This document shows positions 32,755 to 39,948 of a stretch of 44,190 nucleotides of DNA, one piece after another. Below the pieces are notes generated by a model. It did not search any database. It had not been told where the DNA came from and was given only the letters and a program-made list of their open reading frames with translations. The translations under genes were made by a program, and so were the position numbers. Each line of letters starts with the position of its first letter. Within the stretch, counting starts at the first letter, position 1. The stretch lies in the IMG/VR virus record IMGVR_UViG_3300029911_000063, positions 1-44,190 of that record, one strand, 5' to 3'. The stretch comes from a virus.

Positions 32755-32994
32755 TTAAGGTGTGGTTAATGGAACAATAATTGTATTCGCATCACAAAAC
32801 GCTTCCATCGTTTCACAATCAGCGAGAGCTTGTGTGTTGAGCGCAACGGCGGCGGTTACGATAGGTGTTTGTGCCTGTGTATTTGCTTGGATGGCATCAA
32901 CTTGTTCTTTAGAGAACACTTGTACCGAACCGTTGTCGGCAGTGACCTGAAGCGCGTTGTTTCCGTCGGCATCCTGAACGAGTGCGAGGGTCAT
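32755..32994 (-). CDS. Small fibre-associated protein, 79 aa
   Basis: Acidic N-terminal strand segment (ALVQDADGNNALQVTADNGS) followed by a helix (EQVDAIQANTQAQTPIVTAAVALNTQAL) and Cys-containing tail (CETMEAFCDAN). Sits between two fibre genes and is coupled to the second by TAA-T-ATG. Could be a fibre chaperone or trimer clamp; unproven. Confidence 0.55.
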   Translation of the reverse strand: MTLALVQDADGNNALQVTADNGSVQVFSKEQVDAIQANTQAQTPIVTAAVALNTQALADCETMEAFCDANTIIVPLTTP

Positions 32995-33003
32995 AGAAGG
33001 ATT

Positions 33004-34800
33004 TTAGGAGTAAACAGGGATATATCCGACGGTCGCTCCACCCGTGATCACCTTGATAAATCCTTGTGGGTTAGAGGTCGTTGCTCCAGACGTCCAGGTC
33101 GTCGCTGGGGTCGAGGTGGTCGCGGTGTAGGTGATATTGGCTGTCGTACTTCCAATGCCCGAAAGATCAATACCTCCCGTGAAGCGAGACAAGCCAGCCT
33201 TCACGTTGATGGCGTAGGCGTTGGTGAGCGTCGCGTTCGTGCCTGCGATGGGTGCGCCACTGATAGTTACCGTTGATGCAACGGTAAAAGTTGAAGCGGC
33301 GGCGGCGGCAAACGTCGGGGCATTAAATAAAACGTAATCTGCTTCTGCAACGGTACCTGTGGCCCATGTCATCGTAGACGTGACCATGTTCAGCTGTGGA
33401 GCGTTGTTTGTGGCTGTGATCGACGAGAAATTCGGTGGAGTGATGGAAAGCGAAGCTGGGGCCGAACTTGTATTGGTAGGCGTGATGGTGACTGATCCTG
33501 TGGGTGTAAGAGCAAGGTGAGTTAGCCCACCACCCGCACTCAAAATCATTCCACCGCTATTCTTGGCCCATAAGTTGAGCTGACCAGAATTGCTCCAAAT
33601 TTGAGCATTGTTCGTCGTAGCCGTCGAAGCACCGCCTGTGAATCCAACAGCACCACCAGCGATGTTTAGAGCATAACCCTGTGTGATGGTCGCATTCGTT
33701 CCCGCGATCGGAGCACCAGAAATAGTTACGGTCGAAGCCACAGTAAAGGTAGAAGCAGCAGCAGCAGCAAAAGTAGGGGCATTAATTTGCATGTAATCAG
33801 CCTCTGCAACCGTACCTGTCGCCCACGTTTGAGTAGACGTAACGAACAAGAATTCTGGAGCGTTCACTGTGGTCGTTATACCCGTATTATTTGGCGGCGT
33901 CCATGAAGAAAAAGCAACTGCCCCAGATGAAGCTGCAGACCCGTTCCATACTTGTGAGCCAGTGGCTGCAACCGCTAAAGCAATTGTAGTGTTGTTCACA
34001 ATAAACTGAAGTGTCGCATTATTCGGTACAACTCGAAAGACCCCTGCACGACCGAAGGTGCCATTATTTTCAGTAAAACCAACAATTAAACCATAACTAC
34101 CTGCAACACCACTATTAACTGCAAAATAGGATTCATTGGATGTACCTGAACTCGACGTACTTATTTGTAAGACTTGCGTTACATCATTAGTGATGATTGC
34201 TTCACCCGAACCATTAGCTCGATGAAAAAAAGCCGTACATAAACCCATACTAAGGTAGCCTGTTGACACGGAGGCGTTTACTTGAAGCTGACCATCTAAA
34301 CGAGTTACACCGCCTTTAGACCATAAACAATACCCATTCGTAATTGTAGCATTCGTACCAGCAATTGGAGCACCTGAAATAGTAAACGTAGCCGCAGAAG
34401 TAATTGTCGAAGCTCCCGCGAACGCCAAAGTGGGCGCATTGAATTGAGCGTAATCGTATTCAGCCAATGCACCTGTCGCGTAGGTTTGCGTTGAGGTTGC
34501 AAGTATAAATTGCGGCGCGTTTGTCGAGAGCGTGATTGCTGTATTGGATGCTGGCGTAAACAAGGCTGTGATGGGCACGCCTGATGAAGATGCTGTTTGC
34601 GCTACGGAAAGAGTAGCCGTTGGCGAAGCTGTGCCAATCCCTAAACGAAAGTTCGTATTATCCCAAAAGAACTTGGCATTGTCTTGTCCCAGATTTCCTG
34701 AACCGTCTACGAACAAAACTGATCCACTGGTTCCACTCCCAACGGCATCCCCAATAGCCATGACTCCGCTATTGCCGCCGCTTCCAAAAAAAGCTGACAT
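33004..34800 (-). CDS. Repeat-containing tail fibre protein, 598 aa
   Basis: N-terminal QDNAKFFWDNTNFRLGIGTA segment, as in the fibre cut at the left edge. The body has at least three related repeats containing GTVAEADYMQINAPTF-type and TISGAPIAGTNAT cores (near 34360-34510, 33690-33850 and 33240-33400 of the DNA). The last repeat and C-terminus (33004-33400) are visibly more GC-rich than the middle, which suggests recombination or recent exchange. Fibre trimers built from such repeats bind the host. Under the circular reading, the module A fibre is 353 to 1 plus 34552 to 33004. Confidence 0.82.
   Translation of the reverse strand: MSAFFGSGGNSGVMAIGDAVGSGTSGSVLFVDGSGNLGQDNAKFFWDNTNFRLGIGTASPTATLSVAQTASSSGVPITALFTPASNTAITLSTNAPQFILATSTQTYATGALAEYDYAQFNAPTLAFAGASTITSAATFTISGAPIAGTNATITNGYCLWSKGGVTRLDGQLQVNASVSTGYLSMGLCTAFFHRANGSGEAIITNDVTQVLQISTSSSGTSNESYFAVNSGVAGSYGLIVGFTENNGTFGRAGVFRVVPNNATLQFIVNNTTIALAVAATGSQVWNGSAASSGAVAFSSWTPPNNTGITTTVNAPEFLFVTSTQTWATGTVAEADYMQINAPTFAAAAASTFTVASTVTISGAPIAGTNATITQGYALNIAGGAVGFTGGASTATTNNAQIWSNSGQLNLWAKNSGGMILSAGGGLTHLALTPTGSVTITPTNTSSAPASLSITPPNFSSITATNNAPQLNMVTSTMTWATGTVAEADYVLFNAPTFAAAAASTFTVASTVTISGAPIAGTNATLTNAYAINVKAGLSRFTGGIDLSGIGSTTANITYTATTSTPATTWTSGATTSNPQGFIKVITGGATVGYIPVYS
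34553..34658. repeat. 106-bp exact direct repeat, right copy
   Basis: Identical to 1-106. The point where the two alleles part (34659) is followed by module B, with visibly higher GC. The copy lies inside the fibre gene, near its 5' end. Confidence 0.95.
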
Positions 34801-34811
34801 ACGGGGATGTG

Positions 34812-35156
34812 TTAGGAGTTAAGCGTCAAATCTTGTGCGTACCAAACAGAACCACTTACCTGTTGAGAAGCCGACAAGTTGAGGACGAAATTGGAGCCAT
34901 CTGCGAGAACAAACGGGCAGTGATCGCACGAATCATGTTCCCATCCCATATTGGATGTGAAGTCCATCACGTCCATTATTTTTGTCGCTCCGTTGTACAG
35001 CGTGATGTTGTTGCTTACATTGCAAAACAAGGTAATCCGATGGATACGGATCGTCTTTCCAGCAACGCCCGTGATGATGGTGTTGTTGCCAGACGTAGCA
35101 ATCGAGATGTCCGCGCGGATAATCTCGCCTTTGTGTCGAAGAAGTTCTTGGGACAT
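34812..35156 (-). CDS. Small virion protein of module B, 114 aa
   Basis: Beta-rich protein with an EIIRADISIATSGNNTII core, a TIRIHRITLFCNVSNNITLYNG segment and a Cys pair (CDHC) at about residue 78; ends in a SVWYAQDLTLNS strand. It replaces the unrelated 92-aa module A protein at the same position. Similar small beta-rich proteins cap fibres or heads in phages; role unproven. Starts TAA-AAT-ATG. Confidence 0.6.
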   Translation of the reverse strand: MSQELLRHKGEIIRADISIATSGNNTIITGVAGKTIRIHRITLFCNVSNNITLYNGATKIMDVMDFTSNMGWEHDSCDHCPFVLADGSNFVLNLSASQQVSGSVWYAQDLTLNS

Positions 35157-35159
35157 ATT

Positions 35160-35354
35160 TTAGGATAAATCTCTCCGCTTGTTCCGTAAGTCAGTAACGT
35201 CGTTGATGAGGCTCTGATGTTCGTCGCGCAGTTTATTCACGTCCTTGATGAGTTTGGCGATCTCCGATTGAAGTTTCGCTTTCATTTGGGTCAAGGTTGC
35301 AAGTTGTTCCTGCTGCGCTTTTCGTAGGTCGCTCTTTTGAAAGAGCTTCATCAT
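35160..35354 (-). CDS. Short coiled-coil protein of module B, 64 aa
   Basis: MMKLFQKSDLRKAQQEQLATL then heptads with Leu/Ile (LQSEIAKLIKDVNKLRDEH). The N-terminus is similar to module A's 240-aa protein at 621-1343, of which this looks like a short form. Its start overlaps the upstream stop (TATGATG). Function unknown. Confidence 0.65.
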   Translation of the reverse strand: MMKLFQKSDLRKAQQEQLATLTQMKAKLQSEIAKLIKDVNKLRDEHQSLINDVTDLRNKRRDLS

Positions 35355-35815
35355 ACGGCGGCTTCAGTTACGGGAGCGGGAGGAGTGTATTTAGGGCAGC
35401 CTTTTTTGTGTCGAACGCCCTTTGAATCGCATGTGTCGCAGAAAGGAGCTTTGCCCTTAATGCTGGAGCTTGGCTGATCTGGCTGCGGCAAGTGCGGAGG
35501 CACTGGCTTGTTCTTGTTCAAAAGCTCCGTGGTCATTTGGTTCTGGTCAACCTCCTCGGAATCATCTTGCTGGAAGATAATCTTGGCATAGATTTCAGCG
35601 CGCACAGGTACGCTATTCGTGCGAATCTGTTTCTCGGCATCTTTGACGCCAATGTTCATGTGGTTGATCTCGTCGTCGATCAGGTGCTTGGCAAAGTGTT
35701 CTGCCAACCAATCCTCCAAAAAGATTTCCTGGTGAGGTTTGAAGGTGTAACTGACGCTGTTCCACTGCCAGGTAAAGGTACGATCCGTGAAGTTCTTGAA
35801 CAAGACGCTTTTCAT
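35351..35815 (-). CDS. Head accessory protein with Cys-rich tail, module B, 154 aa
   Basis: Core similar to module A's 1354-1920 (NFTDRTFTWQWNSVSYTFKP; LAEHFAKHLIDDEI). The C-terminus has FCDTCDSKGVRHKKGCPKY, a C-x2-C-x9-C arrangement that could bind zinc, in place of the AT-hook-like tail of module A. Both tails suggest nucleic-acid or protein contact at the head vertex. A hairpin (35858-35880) precedes this gene. Confidence 0.65.
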   Translation of the reverse strand: MKSVLFKNFTDRTFTWQWNSVSYTFKPHQEIFLEDWLAEHFAKHLIDDEINHMNIGVKDAEKQIRTNSVPVRAEIYAKIIFQQDDSEEVDQNQMTTELLNKNKPVPPHLPQPDQPSSSIKGKAPFCDTCDSKGVRHKKGCPKYTPPAPVTEAAV

Positions 35816-35857
35816 AAGGGTTTGGCGGTGGATGAGTTCCGCTATTTGACATCCGAC

Positions 35858-35880
35858 GGGGCTGTTTTAGGCACAGCCCC
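35858..35880 (-). other. GC-rich hairpin between 35898-36623 and 35351-35815
   Basis: GGGGCTGT/ACAGCCCC with a 7-nt loop, in an 82-nt gap in the leftward operon. There is no U tract after it in transcript direction, so it may be an mRNA processing or stability element rather than a terminator. Confidence 0.5.
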
Positions 35881-35897
35881 GATAAGCCTTTGAACAA

Positions 35898-36623
35898 TTA
35901 GATGTTCAAGAAAACCAAGTTGTACTTCGTTGTCACGCCCGTTTGAGCGGCCATGCCGATCTGAACGGTCGTCGCAGCCACCGTCATCACAGCACCAGCG
36001 GTGTTGGTTGAAGGGGAAACGCCGAGGCCGACGGTCGTACCAGCATCGTTCAAGACAGCGATCAAACCTTTCGTCTGGAGGAAGCCGAAATCTGTCGCAG
36101 CGACAGGATAAAGAGCCACACCAGCAACGGCGTTGGTTGCGGTCGTAGGATAGATGATGGTGTTCGCGTACAAGTTCGGCATCAAGCTGATGCGCGAGGT
36201 CGTGTCGAGCGTCGTGATCACAGGATCTTCAATCGTGATGACCACCGTACCAGTCGTGGTGGACTGGGCCGTGTTGGTTTTCACGAAGAAGGTTTGACCA
36301 GCACCCGTGCCGTCGTTCACGAAGCAATAGCCGTTCGCGTATTGACCGAGTGTCGAGGCGGTGCCGCCGAGCGTTGCGCTGATGGATTGACCACCAGTGA
36401 CAGTGAACGGTGTGACGCAAACCATGTTTTGGTGGTTGGCGACGACAGCCGCGCCTTGATAGACCTTACCTGGAACCCAGGCGGTCGCGCCGACTTGGGC
36501 GTAAACGAACTCGCGACCGTCCGTTGAACGGATACGATCACCGAGGTTCGCACCTTGTGTGGTGTTGTCCGAGAAGGCCAGATCAGGCGCGGTGACCATT
36601 CCTGGACAGAGTTTTGTAGCCAT
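35898..36623 (-). CDS. Coat-associated virion protein (decoration-like), module B, 241 aa
   Basis: The start at 36623 (MATKLCPGMVTAPDLAFS) is preferred to an in-frame ATG at 36662, which lies inside the upstream gene. It is homologous to module A's 2021-2776 (shared REFVYAQ, PGKVYQG and QYANGY segments), with higher GC. Two genes downstream of coat, in the same order. Function inferred as capsid surface or vertex protein. Confidence 0.75.
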   Translation of the reverse strand: MATKLCPGMVTAPDLAFSDNTTQGANLGDRIRSTDGREFVYAQVGATAWVPGKVYQGAAVVANHQNMVCVTPFTVTGGQSISATLGGTASTLGQYANGYCFVNDGTGAGQTFFVKTNTAQSTTTGTVVITIEDPVITTLDTTSRISLMPNLYANTIIYPTTATNAVAGVALYPVAATDFGFLQTKGLIAVLNDAGTTVGLGVSPSTNTAGAVMTVAATTVQIGMAAQTGVTTKYNLVFLNI

Positions 36624-36642
36624 AAAATAGGGCTTAGATGAT

Positions 36643-37224
36643 TTATGTAATCGGTGTGGCAAGCGTACCAGAGGCGGCGACCAAACCTGTTACGTTCCAC
36701 ACGGTCGCGGAGATGGCCGTGAACGTGAGCGTGGTCCCGATCAATCCACCCGTCGTTGAACCGTTCATCGAGAGGGTGTAGTTGCTCGTTCCGTTTGCGA
36801 AGAACGCTTTGGTAGTAGCCGATGCGCTGATAAGCGATTGAACCGCGCCTGAAAGAAAGATGCTTGACTGGACTGCTGTGACGCTGTGCGCGTTGGAGGT
36901 AACCGACACGCTCACAATGAACGTGAAGATCATCCCCGCAACAGGCGTCGTCGGTAGCGTATACGCGATACCCGTCGCAGCATCCATCAAGAATACCTGA
37001 CCGCTTTGGGCGGCCGTGAGCGCAACGGTCGCGCCACCAGAGGCGTTGACTGCGCCTGGAACACCGAGCACGCCGCCAATCGTCGTACCAGCGGGAAGCG
37101 TGGTCGCACCCGTAACAGCGAGCGTGCCCGTAACAGCGAGCGTGCCGCCGAGTACCACGTTCTTGTTCGTGTTGAGCCCCTGGTACTTCACCAGAGGCAA
37201 AGCATCTTCGAGTAACATCGACAT
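36643..37224 (-). CDS. Coat-associated virion protein, module B, 193 aa
   Basis: Homologous to module A's 2797-3384 (MSMLLEDALPL; ALTAAQSGQVFLMDAATG; NGTSNYTLSMNGSTTGGLIG). Beta-rich, Ala/Thr/Gly composition. Includes a short duplicated segment (TLAVTGTLAVTGATTLPAG). In module A this gene directly follows coat; here a homing endonuclease gene separates them. Confidence 0.75.
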   Translation of the reverse strand: MSMLLEDALPLVKYQGLNTNKNVVLGGTLAVTGTLAVTGATTLPAGTTIGGVLGVPGAVNASGGATVALTAAQSGQVFLMDAATGIAYTLPTTPVAGMIFTFIVSVSVTSNAHSVTAVQSSIFLSGAVQSLISASATTKAFFANGTSNYTLSMNGSTTGGLIGTTLTFTAISATVWNVTGLVAASGTLATPIT

Positions 37225-37264
37225 AATCTTGTAGACCCTCCCCCGTAAACGGGGTCAAAGGTGA

Positions 37265-37888
37265 TTATTTTTTCTTAGAAGACCAGAATCGTTTAGAACG
37301 TAGTTCACTCACTCGTTTCGCCTGCCAGTCTTTCATTTCGGGACGATCCCAATGTTCGTGGCTATGCGTCGACTGAGTAAGCAGTTCAAGATTTTCTGGT
37401 CGATTATCGTCTTTGAATCCATTGATGTGGTGAACAACCTCATGCTCTTCGAGCAATCTTCCAAGTTTTGTTTCCATCACAAGGCGATGTTCTCGAACAT
37501 ATCCATTCGCTAATGCGTTCGGATGATCTGGCTGTCTCACATAAACGTATCCATCTTTGCTTAAGACCTTTCCGCCTTTCCAAACATTGTTTCCGTTTCC
37601 AGTTCCATGATTGAGAGTCTGAATGACTTTCAAACGATGTTCCTCGGTTAGTTTCTTCCCAAGATGAGCCTGACGCAGCTTTTCTTTGGTTTCTATCGAA
37701 TGATGATAACCAAGCCGTGAAAATGGAATCCCTTTAGTTGAGAACGGACGAGCCTTTACTCCGAGCTTTTTCAATCGGCGCGAGATTGACTTTGCGTCGC
37801 AGCCGAATTGCTTACCGAGGACTGTCATTGACTTTCCTTCGGCGTATTCCTTGACGAGCTGATCTTCGTTGAGAGATGTGGGTTTCAT
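37265..37888 (-). CDS. Free-standing HNH homing endonuclease
   Basis: 207 aa. N-terminal helix-turn-helix (MTVLGKQFGCDAKSISRRLKKLG, residues 21-43), then a NUMOD3-type stretch (ETKEKLRQAHLGKKLTEEH, 66-84) and an HNH nuclease core (EHRLVMET at 133-140, HHINGFKDDNRPENLELL at 153-170). It interrupts the conserved coat to 36643-37224 junction, which is intact in module A (31 nt apart), so it is a mobile insertion between genes. A promoter-like pair (TTGACG, then GAATAT after 17 nt) lies in its 44-nt upstream gap. It should cut alleles that lack it. Confidence 0.88.
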   Translation of the reverse strand: MKPTSLNEDQLVKEYAEGKSMTVLGKQFGCDAKSISRRLKKLGVKARPFSTKGIPFSRLGYHHSIETKEKLRQAHLGKKLTEEHRLKVIQTLNHGTGNGNNVWKGGKVLSKDGYVYVRQPDHPNALANGYVREHRLVMETKLGRLLEEHEVVHHINGFKDDNRPENLELLTQSTHSHEHWDRPEMKDWQAKRVSELRSKRFWSSKKK

Positions 37889-37932
37889 AGGCCACTATAT
37901 TCTCACTTCTGATCTACACCGTCAAGCAATTT

Positions 37933-38982
37933 TTACACACCTGTCACGCCTGTCAAAACGCCCTGGCGCAACGGGTTGTCGCAGCAGAGTTCGCCACCGA
38001 GGTAAATGTGACCGACGACAGCAGCGGCATCCGAAGGCTTGATCCAGCCGCTCCATGAGAAGCCGAGGCCCAGCACGTTCGAGTAATCGTTGCCTTCGAT
38101 GTCAACGGACTTGTACTTAATGGCTTCCGTCATCGCCATCGGGAGCGCGCGCCACTCAATGAAGTTTTCGTTCAAGAAGTAGAGGTTGCCGACCGTACAC
38201 TTTTCATCAGCCAAGATCGCGAAGCCCTTATAGTCCAAGCCAGTGAAGCCTGTACCACCGATGAAGCCCGACTGGGAGTTCAAGCCCTTGTTGTCGTTCT
38301 TCATGTTAGCTGGCGTCTTGTTGATGCGTTCTTGCGGCTGGAGAAGCTGTTCGTACAAAGCCCAGGTCGCGGGATCGGTCACACCGACAGTCGGCTTGAT
38401 CGTGCCAGAGGTCACGGCGTTGTAGAGCGTCGCCATTTTCGGCAAGGACAGTGTGCCGCCCGAAGCCGTTTTGGTTGCTTTGATGGTTGGGAAAGTCGTG
38501 CGGGACAATCCACCGAACGTCGCAACGGAAGTACCGTCATCGACGATCGCAGCGAGACCCAAAGGATCTTTGTTTCCGTTGCCCGTGCCATCGAGATAGA
38601 ACAAGCCACCGACCGAATCGGCCATGTCTTGTGCGGCACCCTTCACTTCGATCGCAGCGAGGTCGATGATCTGATCATCCGTCGCGTTGGCGGACAATTC
38701 ATCAAGCGGCAAGGCGACCGAGATTTGATAGAAAGCAGGATCGAAGGCCAAGAGCTGGCGGTTGTTCGTGGCGGACGTGGAGAACGTATCCATGCCTGCG
38801 AACGAGGTTCCCGTGCTGTTCTTAGAGACTTTCACTGGGTACTTCATTTGGTTACCGCTCCACTTTTTCGCGCGCGATACAGTGCGTGTGAAGAACACGT
38901 TGCTTTTAAGCACAGTGTCAACCACGAAAGGCATCAGCTTGAAACGTGTGGTAGTGGTAACTCGATTGCCTAATGTAGCCAT
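37933..38982 (-). CDS. Major capsid (coat) protein, module B
   Basis: 349 aa. Aligns with the module A coat in the GLAAIVDDGTSVATFGGLSR segment and in general length and order. N-terminus (MATLGNRVTTTTRFKLMPF) differs from module A, as expected for diverged coats. HK97-type fold is inferred. It lies 18 nt downstream of the scaffold-like gene and is more GC-rich than its module A counterpart. Confidence 0.86.
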   Translation of the reverse strand: MATLGNRVTTTTRFKLMPFVVDTVLKSNVFFTRTVSRAKKWSGNQMKYPVKVSKNSTGTSFAGMDTFSTSATNNRQLLAFDPAFYQISVALPLDELSANATDDQIIDLAAIEVKGAAQDMADSVGGLFYLDGTGNGNKDPLGLAAIVDDGTSVATFGGLSRTTFPTIKATKTASGGTLSLPKMATLYNAVTSGTIKPTVGVTDPATWALYEQLLQPQERINKTPANMKNDNKGLNSQSGFIGGTGFTGLDYKGFAILADEKCTVGNLYFLNENFIEWRALPMAMTEAIKYKSVDIEGNDYSNVLGLGFSWSGWIKPSDAAAVVGHIYLGGELCCDNPLRQGVLTGVTGV

Positions 38983-39000
38983 AGAGTTGAATGAGTGAGA

Positions 39001-39780
39001 TTAAAACAGGTCGGTTACGTCTTTTCCTGCGAAGTCCGCAGCGGTCATGTAGTCTTTTTCACCGCTTCCATCACCGCCGCTGTGCGAGGGTGACAGTGAA
39101 TTGGCGAAGGACTTGCGCGCACCCATGCGGGCTGCGTTGGAATTGCCGTTGATTTTTTCCATCAGCGTCAGACCCTTGGCCAGATCGTAGTTTCCGTCTT
39201 GATCCATGACTGGATTTTCGAGCATAAACTTCGCGAGTTCCTGGCGTTGCTCTGGGGTTTTGATACGCCCGCTTTCTTCAAGCGCGGCATACTGATCGTC
39301 GATGAAATCATTAGCTTCTTCAGTTGCTCGCTGCTCCGCAAGTCGTGGAGCCTCTTGTTCGCGAACCAATTCTTCCTTCACGCGCTGACGTTCAGACGCT
39401 TGATGGGCTTGGTATGCGTCCCAAGCGGCCTTGTCGCCTCCAAACCATGCTGGCACCGCCTGATCAGTGCTGGCGGCTGGTGCGGCGGCTTGCGTAGCTT
39501 TACGCTCCTGCTCTTCCTTGAAGGCAAGAAGTTCTTCGTTCTGGCGTAACAGTTCGCGATTGCGGCGCGCAACTTCGCGCAAGCGACCAACTGGTACTTT
39601 GTGCGATTCCGCACTCTTAGGATCAGTGACTTCGCCAGGAGTATTCTCGCCCTCCTGCGATGGCTCGTCTTCCTCTGATTCTTTGTCCGCTAGCGGGGCG
39701 GGAGGAGTTGTCATCTCCTCTGTCTGCTCGACAAACGGATCTTCACCGTCGGTCGGCAGGCTCGCTAAAAAGTCTGACAC
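39001..39780 (-). CDS. Scaffolding protein, module B
   Basis: 259 aa. Acidic, Pro/Glu-rich first 60 residues (PFVEQTEEMTTPPAPLADKE), a long coiled coil (VGRLREVARRNRELLRQNEE) around 60-150, then a short C-terminal domain with basic and acidic residues (KDYMTAADFAGKDVTDLF). Same place and layout as module A's scaffold, with limited sequence similarity. Assembles the coat shell and is normally lost from the mature head. Confidence 0.8.
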   Translation of the reverse strand: MSDFLASLPTDGEDPFVEQTEEMTTPPAPLADKESEEDEPSQEGENTPGEVTDPKSAESHKVPVGRLREVARRNRELLRQNEELLAFKEEQERKATQAAAPAASTDQAVPAWFGGDKAAWDAYQAHQASERQRVKEELVREQEAPRLAEQRATEEANDFIDDQYAALEESGRIKTPEQRQELAKFMLENPVMDQDGNYDLAKGLTLMEKINGNSNAARMGARKSFANSLSPSHSGGDGSGEKDYMTAADFAGKDVTDLF

Positions 39781-39808
39781 AAGGTTTTTGGTTTAATTGT
39801 GAATGAAA

Positions 39809-39943
39809 TTACTTACCTGGCATCGGCTGTGGCGCGGCGGCGGCAGCCTTCAACGCGTCGGCTTGATAGCCCAGTTTCGACTTTTTCTTTTTCTTCATCG
39901 GCATCTTTCCTTTCGGCATAGCTGCGGGCGGGGGAAAAGGCAT
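39809..39943 (-). CDS. Lys-rich small protein after portal, 44 aa
   Basis: MPFPPPAAMPKGKMPMKKKKK then an Ala/Pro-rich tail. A second frame of identical length (ATG 39947 to stop 39813, also 44 aa) overlaps it almost fully. The Lys-rich, Pro/Met form fits better with known short phage head peptides, and is preferred. Its module A counterpart by position is acidic (5359-5643). Function unknown. Confidence 0.45.
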   Translation of the reverse strand: MPFPPPAAMPKGKMPMKKKKKSKLGYQADALKAAAAAPQPMPGK

Positions 39944-39948
39944 ACATC

